Made by a program: the position numbers and the translations under genes
NCBI GenBank assembly: GCA_024734495.1
Contig: JALMQS010000905.1
Span: 1 to 64,000 of the forward strand
Length of the DNA stretch: 64,000 nucleotides
Direction of reading: 5' to 3'
Origin: Forficula auricularia
Taxonomy: Eukaryota > Arthropoda > Insecta > Dermaptera > Forficulidae
Shown: one piece after another, positions 10,806 to 21,385 of the stretch
Numbering within the stretch: the first letter of the stretch is position 1
How the letters are laid out: each line of letters starts with the position of its first letter
The notes under the pieces: generated by a model
Told to the model about the DNA's origin: nothing
Seen by the model: the letters and a program-made list of their open reading frames with translations, nothing else
Database searches by the model: none

Positions 10806-11450
10806 AGACATCATCCTTTAGGCAGAGGAACAGAGATGGAACATATAACCAAATGGAACATATAGCCAAATAAAAAAAATAAAATATTAGGCAGATCACA
10901 CGATTTTATATATCACCTCTTCTCAAGATAAACGTATTAAAAAACATGTATCTAAAATTGTGCGGGAGGGGGGGGGTTCATTGTGGGTCGGAGGGGTTGT
11001 AGAAAGACAGATTCTAAAAATCCATTTAATAATAATAATAATAAAGTAAAAAAACTAGAATTTCTACAATCAAGTATCTCTTGTATATACCTACTCATAC
11101 TTTCAGTTTTACTAACAAGGTAGGTACCTATAGGTAGGTACTTAGTGTGTAAATTAATTGTTATTCAAATTCGAGTTAGACGCACTTTTGATTTTTTCAT
11201 TGTTACGTATTTTATTAATATATTATTACTTAACAATAATGTAATTATTTTTTAATTGAAATTCAATAAAATTAATTATTTTGTAATAATGATTTAACAA
11301 TCGAAATGTTTTCTTAATTAATTATAATCTATTGATTAATTTGTTTATTAAATGGCAAAATGAATAAAGAATTCCAAATTATTAAATACTTATTTTACTA
11401 GTACATAATGAAGCTGTTGAAATTGTAATAAAATTTTAAATTGTACTAAA
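10216..11450. other. AT-rich DNA rich in microsatellites
   Basis: Contains (TGTC)n at about 10456-10483, AGCTCC repeats at about 10643-10662, a pure (CA)n at 10766-10804, a G-run at about 10966-10976 and AAT repeats at about 11029-11043. The frames at 10385-10606 and 10691-10873 are repeat readings. No gene. Confidence 0.6.
10766..10804. repeat. (CA)n microsatellite
   Basis: About 19 uninterrupted CA units. Confidence 0.95.
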
Positions 11451-11477
11451 ACGACACATAATTAATTATAACTATTT

Positions 11478-11714
11478 ATTGAATAGTATAACAAATAATA
11501 TAATAAACTATGACGTTTCGATCGACTTATTCTGAAATTGTTCCCAAATATGAGCATTGAGCCCCACTCCGATTTTAGGTTAATTAAACTAAATACTAGA
11601 GAAAATAGTTACCCTAAAATCGGAGTGGGTGCTCAATATTCATATTTGAGAACAATCGCAGAATAAGTCGATCGAAACGACGTCATAGTTTATTGTATTA
11701 TTTGTTAGTGTTCA
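11478..11714. repeat. Foldback element with ACGTTTCGATCG hairpins
   Basis: The left arm (TATGACGTTTCGATCGACTT through CACTCCGATTTTAGGTTA) is answered by the right arm (CCTAAAATCGGAGTGGGTGC through TCGATCGAAACGACGTCATA). Arms are about 100 bp around a 30-bp centre. Single-arm relatives occur near 19.3, 20.3, 25.1, 30.73 and 30.89 kb. Confidence 0.68.
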
Positions 11715-11989
11715 TAATTTATTTTACTTTTTTAAAACTCTTTTTCCTTATTTCCTTCCTCAAAGAGGAGCGTCATATTTATATTTACAATATTAATATT
11801 ATTCCAGACTACTGACAGTAGCTAGCCCTATAGTAGGCCTACATGGTCATTTTTAATAGTATAATATAAGATTTAATTTAGTAAAATAAAAAGGACGCTA
11901 AATATATTTGTTTTTTTAATATAAATAAATAATTAATTATTATTTATATTTGCTAATTTGTTTGTTGATATAATATAATAATACTCTCG

Positions 11990-12255
11990 GCAAACTTGAT
12001 CAATTTATGTTTATTTAATTGTTAAATATAATTAAATATAAACAATTGGTAATTTATAATTGATTTAAATCATTTTAAGGGAATTAAAAAGTTAAAAATT
12101 ACGGGCATAAATTTTATTATAATTTTCAAAGTAGTCTAGTCCAGATTTGAAAAAGTTATATCTTTAGTTAATATCGAAATTCCCGAGCTAATAGCGAATT
12201 TCCATACCGTGTGAAGAATTTCATTTCAAGAAGAAGATATACTTTTTTTTTTTAC
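11990..12255. repeat. Dispersed direct repeat, copy 1 (second at 17566)
   Basis: About 265 bp matching 17566-17820 in the same orientation, including TTTAATTGTTAAATATAATT and TAGTCTAGTCCAGATTTGAA. Both begin near ATACTCTCGRCAAACTTGAT. Type unknown. Confidence 0.6.
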
Positions 12256-12406
12256 TTATATGTATCTCATTCAGTTGGTTAATATTTCATTTCCCCTCCT
12301 TTAACTCCTTTCCCCCCCTCCAATCGTCATCTCCTCACCTCCTTAATGGTCGATCGCCCACTCGGTTCCACCTGTCGGCCGCTTTTTATTCTCCATTTCA
12401 CAACCA

Positions 12407-12408
<2 letters not shown>

Positions 12409-12451
<43 letters not shown>
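12409..12451. repeat. (TA)n microsatellite
   Basis: About 21 uninterrupted TA units. Confidence 0.95.
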
Positions 12452-12454
<3 letters not shown>

Positions 12455-12691
12455 TGTAGTATAATTAAAAGTCTTTAAATAATTTGGACATGTTAAAAAT
12501 ATTCTCACTAAATTCCAATTCAAGAACAAAAAAAAAATCCCTAAAAAAAAATAAATACAAAGCCAAAATATTTCCTCCTCACTTTTTTTGGTTTTTCTCA
12601 TAGAGTGAATTAACACTTGTATGTGTGTGTGTGTGAGGAAATTCTTCAAATCGTTGTCATTTTCTCTTTTTTTTTATTTTTTATTTTTTCT

Positions 12692-12988
12692 GACAAAATA
12701 TTTATTTATTTATTCTAAAAAATGAGTTTATTATTTAATCTCTAATTCCAAATTAACTAAAGCAAAAAGTGAGGTTAAGTTAGGTTAAATAAAATGGCGA
12801 TTATTATATAAATAAATATAAATTGTTACTAACTTCGCTGTTTATTTTAATTCTAATTAATTGTTGTTTTTAATTACTTAGTCGCCATTTTATTTAACCT
12901 AACTTAACCTCACTTTTTGCTTTAGTTAATTTGAATTTATAGATTAATAATAAAATCATTTTTTAGAAAAAATAAATAAATATTTTGT
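12692..12988. repeat. Foldback element with GTGAGGTTAAGTTAGGTT arms
   Basis: The left arm (12692-12795, with AAAGTGAGGTTAAGTTAGGT and AAATGGCGA) is repeated in reverse complement at about 12885-12988. Arms of about 100 bp flank an 85-bp AT-rich loop. Diverged half-copies sit near 42.78-42.96 kb and 54.46-54.64 kb. Confidence 0.7.
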
Positions 12989-13369
12989 AAGAAAAAAAAT
13001 TTGGAAAAATATTAAAATATGTTGCTATATCATTTTTTTTTAAAGCAACTATAATATTTCAAAATTCTATTGAGAAAAGAGGAATTTCTGCCAAAACTTT
13101 TTAAGATTGTTTTGATAAAAGAACTGTATTTATTCAACTATTTATGTATGTAAGAAATAAATGAAGAAGTGAATAAGCTCGGGAGTGAAGATTCTTAAAA
13201 TCTTTGTCATGCTTATTTATTTATTTATTGAGTGTTTCTCGCGAAATCCTTCTGAGATATTTTGCCAGATTAATTAAAATTAGATGTAGAGTTTCGGTTT
13301 TCCTATCTACTATTGGTTGGTAGGGTTGACGTGTGCAATAAGTGTCATCTTTTGTGTCATTGATTTCCA

Positions 13370-13745
13370 TATTGCTGTTGCGGCGGCGGCGGCTGATTGT
13401 GGAACGGAGCATTAAAGCGATAGAGGTCGTTGGGCCCGAATGCACGATGACCGAACAACAGGTTCAGGTACAGGTACAGGTACAGGTACAGGTTCTCTTA
13501 AGAGACCCCTTGACCCCTGCGGGATGACCACCACTCGACATTCGACATTCCACCCAGCCACCTGACCACCTGACCACCTCATCCTCATCGGCGAGGAGTA
13601 GGAGCAACACGGGCTAATAAACCAGCAGGAGAAGGAGAAGGAGAAGGTGGTTTTTCGGTGGGTTTGCGACCCAATTCGCCAACCAACAAGTCCAACGTGG
13701 ATAACGGAACGGCCGGTTTTACCGAGCGGAACTTATTCGGTACAT
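13370..13745. other. GC-rich unique island with CAGGTA repeat
   Basis: One of the least AT-rich parts of the window. It holds GGC repeats at about 13380-13392, a CAGGTA minisatellite at 13465-13492, and purine-rich repeats (GGAGAA) near 13628-13646. A plus-strand frame at 13342-13527 reads through the CAGGTA repeat as Val-Gln dipeptides and has no recognisable domain. It could be an unrecognised exon, UTR or regulatory element of a host gene; I cannot decide. Confidence 0.35.
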
Positions 13746-13759
13746 CTTCGGAATTTAAA

Positions 13760-14006
13760 ATTCCAAATTTGACAATTGTAATTAATTTTCTTATATGTTG
13801 TATTCTCTTCTATAAAATTTGTTAAAAATAAATATTATTGTATATAAAATAATAAACAATAATATCTTAAGTTAAATAAATTTGATATATTGTTGAATAC
13901 GAGGCCTATTAGATTCATAAAAGGAGTCTTGATAGCAAAAAGAAAAAATAATATATTAGGGATATATATAGAAATACATATATATTCATAATAGTAAACA
14001 ATTAAA
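13760..14006. repeat. Dispersed repeat, copy 2 of 8640-8892
   Basis: Same orientation and near-identical over most of its length, including the AATATATTAGGGATATATA motif. Confidence 0.6.
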
Positions 14007-14097
14007 AATAATTGTTTAGATTAACAAATATAACATTTAACTAAATAATGAAAATTTAAAGTTTAATAATTATTTGTTTTTATTTAAATATGATCTA

Positions 14098-14640
14098 TTA
14101 TATTATCTTATAACTTATACTATTAATTGAGCAATTCTTGTGGTTATATATAGTTATTTATATAGAATCGGTTTCTCCAAACGGCTCTAAATTTGATCAA
14201 AATCATGGGTTAGGGGGTTTTAGGGTCGACAAATCTATCTGGTAGGGTCTCATTTTAGGGTAACATTAATTTGATTAGTTTCTTATTAATTAAACTAATT
14301 ATTTACAGGTGGGTGAGTCAATAAAAAAAAGATTCGGATAATCGTCCCTCCATCTTCAAAGGTTAAAAGGGTCAAGAAAGAACCCCCACCCCCTGTATAT
14401 TAATATTATTATTAATTTTAATCAAGATCATCAATTAAATGCCAATGATGCCTTGATGATGAGCTCCCTGATCAAAACGTTAACAAAAAAATAAATTTTA
14501 TTTCAATTTCATTTAATTTTGGCTGTAAATTAAAGTCAATCTATTTTTACCTGAATTTAATATTAAAAATAGTTTTAACGGTTTTAACTAAATGAAAAAT
14601 CACCTGGCAACGCTATATATCTAAGTAAAATTTAACAATT
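14098..14640 (+). mobile_element. Helitron-like element, degraded
   Basis: The left end has GAGCAATTCTTGTGG, a TATA spacer, GAATCGGTTTCTCCAAACGG and GGGTTAGGGGGTTTT. The interior matches the minus-strand copies at 9.6-10.2 and 60.2-60.6 kb, including the CTTGATGATGA-type hairpin region at about 14451-14480. The terminal hairpin at the right end is not recognisable. Confidence 0.4.
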
Positions 14641-15336
14641 AGTTTTGCTTCACTTTAAATGATTTAAATTTGTCTAATTATTTTACATTCATATTTTTAA
14701 TTGTTATTCTTTTCTAATCTCCATTGTTGAAAACTCTAAAATAAATTCAATATAAAATTAATTTTAAATTAAAAAACTTAACACTCTTAACCTCATTCTT
14801 TCTCAACTATATACTATTTCCCAAACTACAATCAAAATTAAATTCCAACCACGCGCCCTCCGCCTTCTAAAATAAATGACATACTGATATATGAGATAAC
14901 CACAAAATTGTTGTATATTGTAATTTATCTCATCTAATTTATCTCTATTATGTTTTATCTTAACTTTTATCTCTATATGTGATTTATGCTTATTTGTACA
15001 TTGATATTTATAATTAATTTTGTGTCTATGACTTAAATTTGTAATTTTATTTTCTAATTTAATTCTAAAAAAATTTCATATTTATACTTGTAATTAAGGG
15101 GTTTTTATTTATATTAACATTCATATTTACCTAGATCTCTTATATTTATTTTTATATATTTTTATATTAAAAAAGAAAAATCTTTGTAAAACAATTTTAA
15201 TTTTATTGATGTTTTTCTTGTGTTATGTTGGTATGTAAGATTTGAATGTTATATTTTGTTATATTGGTACATTTGATTTAGATGTTAAAAATTGTGACCG
15301 CTCGTTCAATGATTATTAGTTTTAACTTGTAAACTC
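14641..15336. other. AT-rich DNA, nothing recognised
   Basis: Very AT-rich, T-rich on the plus strand. No reading frame, hairpin or clear repeat found. Confidence 0.5.
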
Positions 15337-15371
15337 CTGATGATGGACTAATAGTCCGAAATATATTGAGT
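15337..15371 (+). ncRNA. Hairpin of CTGATGA-stem-GAAA family
   Basis: CTGATGA, one T, GGACT-AAT-AGTCC, then GAAATATATTGAG. The 5-bp stem is perfect. The same box-extra base-stem-GAAA order is seen elsewhere, but no GTC-type cleavage triplet follows. Confidence 0.4.
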
Positions 15372-16610
15372 TTGTATAAACCTGTTTGAGTTTTATTTCA
15401 TTCACTGTGAAACTACACACCCTTTACTTTATTAATTAATAAAATTAATAGAAGACAAAATTCTCAAATCTGGTGATTTCTTAAGAAATAAAATTATATA
15501 TTTAACTCGATGATTGATCTCTAACATGGCCTCTCTCTCTTTTCTGAATTTTTTAATTTTTAATAATTATTTATTTACATTGTTTGCCTATTATTATTCC
15601 AATAATCATTTCAATAATTATTAAATTTATTTTTATTATAATTAAATTTTGATTTTGCTGGCTTGGTCTGTACTGGATATATTAAAGGATAAATAAATAG
15701 AATTGCTTCTTTCCAGTAATTTATTTTATTATTCAAATGGTTAATCCAAATATTTCGAGAGCGCTTTCGGCATCTCTTCCTCAGTGGAAACTGTGGGACC
15801 ACACAATAGGCAAATCACTGAGTTATTATTAATTACAGATGTCAAAAGGTACTCACCCACTCCCCCACCAATGTGCCGACCCCATCAGTTTGTAGAGAAC
15901 ATTGATAAAAGCTTGATTAAACAATACACACACATATATAAACATATACAAATTTAAAATGAGATAACATACGAGTATATACAATAATTTACATCTCTTT
16001 ATAATGAAGTCCGAATGAAATTTAAAAAAATCAAAAATAATCAGTACTCGAGCTGGTTTAAATTTAACATGAACTAATTAAATGTTAATGACCAGTCAAG
16101 GGAAGGTCAACAACAACAATATTGTCTAGGTTTTTTGACACGCAGAATTAATTAATAAAAAAAAGCATAAATGTTTATTTTTTTGTCATACTGAAAAAAA
16201 GCAATTCAATTTATTTATCCTTAACAATAAAAAATAAATTATGATTATTTGTAATTGTTGATTTTTTAAAAATGTCAAAAAATAGTAGCATATAAGAATT
16301 ATTGTTACGTTTTTTGTTTAAGGTGTCTCAGGTTAATGTTGCCAATGTGTGTTTATATGTGTGTATGTGTGTGTGTGTGTTGAATTAATCGAGTATATGT
16401 CGAGGAGGAGGAGGAGGAATCTTCTCGATCTCTTTCTCTTTATTTAGTTCTTAAGGAAAGCAAAGCAAGCACTTAACTAACGAACTCTAGACCAAGAGGA
16501 TTCAACAACTTAGGTATTATATAGCCAGCCAACCAACCAGACAAACGTAGATAGAATTACATCCTCCATTCAGTCATAGGGGGGATAAATTAAAGTATAC
16601 ATTAAAAAAA
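15372..16610. other. AT-rich non-coding DNA
   Basis: A mildly GC-richer segment at about 15840-15905, a GT run at about 16366-16380 and AGG repeats near 16402-16418. The 63-residue minus frame at 15611-15802 is not supported. No gene seen. Confidence 0.5.
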
Positions 16611-16614
16611 TAAA

Positions 16615-16800
16615 AATATATAGATATCTAATCCATTTGAGATGGAGTGTGAAATTTCACTCTCCCTCGGGCAATTAGAATAGAGTTTTGGTTTAGGAGG
16701 GGAGGGGAATAGGGGTAATTTACTTTAAATCATTTGGATTCAATAATGTGACAATTACACACTATTCTGCAAAATTTTACAGTTTGATAAAAAGATAATT
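16615..16800. repeat. Direct repeat, copy 1 (second at 17838)
   Basis: Shares AATTAGAATAGAGTTTTGGT and TGACAATTACACACTATTCT with 17838-18010 in the same orientation. The two copies bracket about 1.04 kb of different sequence. Confidence 0.6.
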
Positions 16801-16879
16801 GGATATATAATACTGTTGCGGACCTGGAATGTTGTTGTTAATTTTGTTTGAAATTTTATAGGATTTCTTTTTTTTAATT

Positions 16880-17400
16880 ACGGTCACTGCCAGATGTACG
16901 AAGGGCGATTGAGATCCTCTCCATCCGGACCGCAATTGCTTTTAGCACCCCCCCTACCCCTATATCCCCATTTCGCCCTTTTCGCCTTCGGTCGGGCCTT
17001 CGTCAAAATTATATGGTGATAGGAAGTAAGTCATAAATATCTGAGTTGACAGTGAAAAAAGCATCTTTCCAAAAAAGGGTCACGTGATTTTCGAAGTCAC
17101 GCTTAAAAATGGGAAGGCTCAATGATTTAAACATACACCTTCTCATTAGGAAATTGACCAATAGGGAGCTTTTTTTTTTAGAAAACTCCCCGAGATGACA
17201 GCTAGCAGAGTGCAGTTCTGAGAGAGTGAGTCAGTCAGTTTTTGGAGAGCAGTGAGTTTGTACACACCAGCAAAGAGAGAGTGGGCACTAAGTGAAGTGA
17301 AAAGATATACAACCCCCTTTGACCAAAATAAAAACTATGTAAAATAAAAATGTGTGCTAATTCAATCCTTGCCCAGAGATAGCGAACCTTTTTTCATCCA
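16880..17400 (+). promoter_or_regulatory. GC-richer block with promoter-like features, possibly solo LTR
   Basis: In order: a GC-rich palindrome-like segment (TTTTCGCCTTCGGTCGGGCC, about 16978), a CCAATAGGGAG box near 17158, an initiator-like GAGTCAGTCAGTTTTT at about 17227, then two AAATAAAA-type poly(A)-like signals near 17327-17345. Promoter, initiator and poly(A) signal within 500 bp is what a retroviral-type LTR looks like, but I found no partner LTR, tRNA primer site or internal region. It could equally be a host promoter or neither. Confidence 0.25.
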
Positions 17401-17565
17401 CAGCACACAACAACTAGCAACGGCAGTACGAGACAGAGAATTCACGATCTACGAGGTTCACGTTACCCTTAGGAGGCATTCATAATCCTTCGGGACTATG
17501 ATATGGCCCGCTATAAATAAAACAAATAATATGTTCGCACCATTAACCACTGGCGCGCAACAATA

Positions 17566-17820
17566 CTCTCGACAAACTTGATTAATTTATGTTTATTTAA
17601 TTGTTAAATATAATTAAATATAAACAATTGGTAATTAATAAATAATTTTAAATGGGAATCAAACATGTAAAAATTACAGCAATAAATTTTATTACAATTT
17701 TCAAATAGTCTAGTCCAGATTTGAAAAAGTTTTTTCTTTAGCTAATATTTAAATTCCAGAGCTAATAGCGAATTTCCATATCGTGTGAAGAATTTCATTT
17801 AAAGAAGATATACTTTTTAA
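17566..17820. repeat. Dispersed direct repeat, copy 2 of 11990-12255
   Basis: Same orientation, scattered substitutions, about 5.6 kb from the first copy. Confidence 0.6.
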
Positions 17821-17837
17821 AATTAAAAAAAAAATTA

Positions 17838-18010
17838 TAGATATGTAATCCATTTGAGAATGAGTGTGAAATTTCATTCTCCCTCAGCCAATTAGAATAG
17901 AGTTTTGGTTTGAGGGGGAGAGAAGTAATTCATTTTAAAAAATTTCGATTCAATAGTGTGACAATTACACACTATTCTGCAAAATTTTACATAGTGAAAA
18001 AATTCACTAT
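17838..18010. repeat. Direct repeat, copy 2 of 16615-16800
   Basis: Diverged by substitutions and small indels. It abuts the Helitron-like element that starts at about 18021. Confidence 0.6.
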
Positions 18011-18020
18011 TTTGGATATA

Positions 18021-18619
18021 TCTCTATATATAAAACAGTTCCGTGACAGACCAAACCACTGGACCTAAAGGGCTGGAATTTTTACAATGAATTCCTATAA
18101 TGGTTTTTTGAAATTTGAGCCCTAAAGGGGAAGGAAAGGGCCCCAAAATGTGTTTTCGGAGTTTTTCAAGATCTCTTAAACCAGATGAGATATCAATATG
18201 GTTTTAACTTAGAAAGGTAAAGTATTGAAATACAAAAAAAATATATTCGAGTATTTTACTCTATATGCCCCGGAAAAGGAGATATTAGTCATTTTGGGGT
18301 AAATTTTTGAAATACTTAAAGCGCTCTATCTCCTGGATTTTTTAACTTTCAAGCATTCAATTTTGGTACTTGGGTTTATTTTTGAAATATCTAGGGAGTA
18401 GTTTTCATTTTTTTTTTAAATTTGACCCCTAAACCGAAAAATGGAGGATTTTTTTTATTTTGGGTTCTTAAACACAAAAATCTTCGTATCTTCTATGTTT
18501 AGTGATAGGGTTGGTGGGGTGGGGAGGTGAAGGAGGGAAGTGTATTCAGGGGCTGGGGGGTACAGGGGGCATTTCACTAGTAAAAGGCCCGCCGAAGGCG
18601 GACTTCGCAGCTTGTATAG
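18021..18619 (+). mobile_element. Helitron-like non-autonomous element
   Basis: The left end is TCTCTATATATAAAACAGTT, similar to the TC...TATATATAAA starts of arthropod Helitrons. The right end carries the stem-loop CCGCC-GAA-GGCGG at 18589-18601, followed by CTTCGCAGCTTGTATAG. An inverted copy of that terminal hairpin is at 44815-44845. No helicase frame. The 67-residue frame at 18502-18705 runs out of the element and is not supported. Confidence 0.5.
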
Positions 18620-19265
18620 ATATTTATGTTTTCAAAATATCTAATGCTCAATCCCTCAAGATGGTGTTGAGGTTAATAGCGAGGAGTAGCACATATAATA
18701 TATAGCGTGGGAGAGAAGGCCGGCAAGCAAGAGGTAGGCTGTTAGGGTTAAATAAAAATGCACATATAAAATTGTTACACGACACAAGGCAAATGGACGC
18801 AGGTGAACTTGTAGGGAAAGAGATGATACTATTCGATACACTTCGGGCTACCGTACCAGTAAGAGACCCCCGTTGTGTAGGTATCACCTCAATTTTCAAG
18901 TGTATTGCACTTGAATCTAAGTTGCTATTGAATTGTCATGACTTATATTTAATCAAAATAGACATATTTATAACTTCTGAAATTGATCTGTTTATTTCTT
19001 GCATTGCATAATTTATCCCTCGCCTTGGTGGTAATTTATTTATGATAAATCTTTACATATGGTTGCATGTGTGTGATGTAAATTACAAATATCGATATTT
19101 TTGTATATTTGTTTGTTTTTCTGTTAAAATAAACTTGTGTGTTGAAAGTGATTGAATATGTGGCGCGCTCTACCAACAGTTTTGTGAAGCGCCACAAGGT
19201 CTTCTTACTGTTCTGTGAGAAATTGAGTAGACTGTATTTACAGCCTTTTATAGATATAAAGCTAA
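18620..19265. other. Moderately AT-rich unique DNA
   Basis: Less repetitive than its surroundings. Small overlapping frames on both strands (about 18648-19011 and 19036-19326) show no recognisable domain. I see no splice structure. Confidence 0.4.
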
Positions 19266-19269
19266 AAAA

Positions 19270-19372
19270 TAACGTGGCTAATTCAGTTAACCTAAAATCG
19301 GAGTGGGTGCTTATGCTTGAGAACAATTGTGGATTTTCCGACCGAAACGTCGTAGTTATTAGATTTTCCGAA
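19270..19372 (+). repeat. Single arm of the ACGTTTCGATCG foldback family
   Basis: CCTAAAATCGGAGTGGGTGC, then CTTGAGAACAATTGTGG, then CCGACCGAAACGTCGTAGTT, matching the right arm of the 11478-11714 element. Confidence 0.55.
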
Positions 19373-19895
19373 TAGACTCAAGTGGTTTTTTAGAGTTTCG
19401 TTTAAAAAGGAAAAATTTCAAAATATTTTTTTAATTGCTATAATAATTAATAAAAATAAATCATATTGTTAAATAATAATTAATATTTATTACGTAATCT
19501 AATTAAAATTGAAATATTTATTGTTGGTCAATAATAATAAATAAATTTATAAATAATGATGATTGATTTAAATAAAAATTTAACCTTCAATAAATTAAAT
19601 ATTAAATAAATAAATAACAAAAATTTAAACTTTTAACAGTGTAGGTATAGTAGTTATTAACTATAACAGTGATGTCGTTTTCCTCGTAGGTAAGTATTGT
19701 GACGTAAAATTTCTTTGGGAAATCCCTATTTATTTTAGAAATTAACATTCAAATGTCGTCGTTTGAATATCCAATATTGGAAATTCGGCAAATCTTTGTT
19801 TAAACAATAATTGAAGAGATTGACATATGGTAAATGGAAGAATGCTTACGCTTAAGTTATCAAAAAAAATTAGTATTGTTTTTTAAAGTACTTAC

Positions 19896-19968
19896 CGGCT
19901 ATTTCCCTCCTCATCCAGCGTCTGGATCCAGTCGTTCGTCTGGAGAATCCAGTCTCTTTAATTCACCA
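19896..19968 (-). other. Exon-like block with splice-site matches
   Basis: Read on the minus strand, a GC-rich 73-nt segment lies between an acceptor-like CCAATTCCAG and a strong donor (CCG|GTAAGTA). All three frames contain a stop within the block, so if it is an exon it is untranslated or the acceptor lies further upstream (TTGAAAATAG near 19995). It stands out sharply from the AT-rich flanks. Which gene it would belong to is unknown. Confidence 0.3.
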
Positions 19969-20079
19969 CTGGAATTGGAAACGAACTCTCTCTCTATTTT
20001 CAACCACCTATAAATTAGACAAAAAACAAATAAATTAATGAAAAATAATCAATTTTATTTATTATATTATTATTAATTC

Positions 20080-20480
20080 AGGTCCATTTATATCATCATT
20101 ATTTTATTTATTATTTATATTTATTTAATTGTAGCGATAATTAGATTTTCATTTTTAATTCGCAATAATATAAACAAACTTATTAATTAATTGTTGAAAT
20201 TAAATAAAAGTTGAAATTTTGATTAAATCACACATAATTAATTAATTATTGGGTAATTATTTAATGAACACAAACAATAATACAACAAATAATAGAATAT
20301 AACTTCGAAATTTCGATCGGCATGTATTTTTTTTTTTCAAGAATTATTTTCGAATTAGGTATTTTGTATTTCAAAAAGTATTTTCGAAATAAGTTTTTCA
20401 TATTTCAAAAAAAATTGATAGCCTGAATGAACGACCGAAACGTTACGATTGTTGAATAAAATAATAAAATTCATAATTGT
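20080..20480. repeat. Dispersed repeat related to 29.7-30.96 kb
   Basis: Contains GCAATAATATAAACAAACTT, AAATCACACATAATTAATTA and two GAAACG-type hairpin segments (20310 region minus; 20422-20450 plus, with CTGAATGAACGACCGAAACG). Same order of blocks as near 29.7-29.85 and 30.49-30.92 kb. Confidence 0.5.
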
Positions 20481-20689
20481 TTTTTTCTTTATCGCCTCCT
20501 CTGATTCTCAAATGTTGTTATTTTATTAGATTAATTGAATTTTAAGAATATCCTTTTATATTTATATTATACATAGCGCATATAGATTATGGTAAAATAA
20601 GAATAATAATAATAATAATACTGCTAATAATAAATTGGAAATGCATTGGAGATGATGGATATCTGATCGGGCATATCCAGATGTGCTGG

Positions 20690-20720
<31 letters not shown>

Positions 20721-21229
20721 GTTAGAGTTAGAGAGAGATGGATCTCTTGGTAGGAAAGCGAGATAGCCCTGATTAGGGCCTTAAGCCTTAATAGCCCTGC
20801 CATTTGCAAATCATCCATATTTATGATGAATATCATAGCCATGGCAGCCAGCAAGATGGGAAAAAAGTAAAAAAAAACCCCTAAAGGATTTATCACTGAG
20901 CAGACATCGGCCGGGATAAGAAAATAACAACCATTTCGGCAAATTTTAACTTTTTTTTTAATATATTCGGGATATATATATATTTATAGATATATATACA
21001 AATATATTATTACGTTTATTTATTTTAACAATCAATAAACTAGGCTCGAATTACAAAGCGTAATAATACCTTTTAGTAATCTGTGATATCGTAACTTCAA
21101 AAGAAATATTTTCTACCCGGTACACCCGGGAGGCTAGCGAACCAACCACAGGAAATATTGAATTCAATCGAAAATTAAAAATAAAATATGCTAATTTTCA
21201 GCCATCATTTTTCGTCTCTGGATTCAAAT
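20481..21229. other. AT-rich DNA with AAT microsatellite
   Basis: An (AAT)n run at about 20690-20717. The 90-residue minus frame at 20624-20896 reads it as poly-Ile and has hydrophobic composition by chance. The AATATATTCGGGATATATA motif occurs at about 20958. Confidence 0.5.
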
Positions 21230-21385
21230 AATAAATAATGTAAAAACAAAAAGTCGTAGAAAGTTCGTTCTTGTGCTAGAATATTTGTATTTTCAATACG
21301 GAGAACTTAAATAGATTTTGGGCTTTTAAAATAGCTCCAGGTCTTTTGGTTAAAAAATGGAAAATGTAATTCAAAAAATCTATGT
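21230..21385. repeat. Fragment of the 55-58 kb repeat family
   Basis: AAAAGTCGTAGAAAGTTCGT, then AATATTTGTATTTTCAA, then TAGATTTTGGG, in the same order as near 55.43, 56.34 and 57.18 kb. Confidence 0.55.

Noticed and set aside
12770..12910. TTAGG-like runs as telomeric repeat
   Set aside because: The sequence is GGTTAAGTTAGGTTAA within a foldback arm, not tandem TTAGG units.
13342..13527. 61-codon frame across the CAGGTA repeat
   Set aside because: The Val-Gln repeat is a direct reading of the minisatellite; no recognisable domain, so kept only as a possible unidentified exon region.
20624..20896. 90-codon hydrophobic minus frame
   Set aside because: The poly-Ile stretch is an (AAT)n microsatellite.
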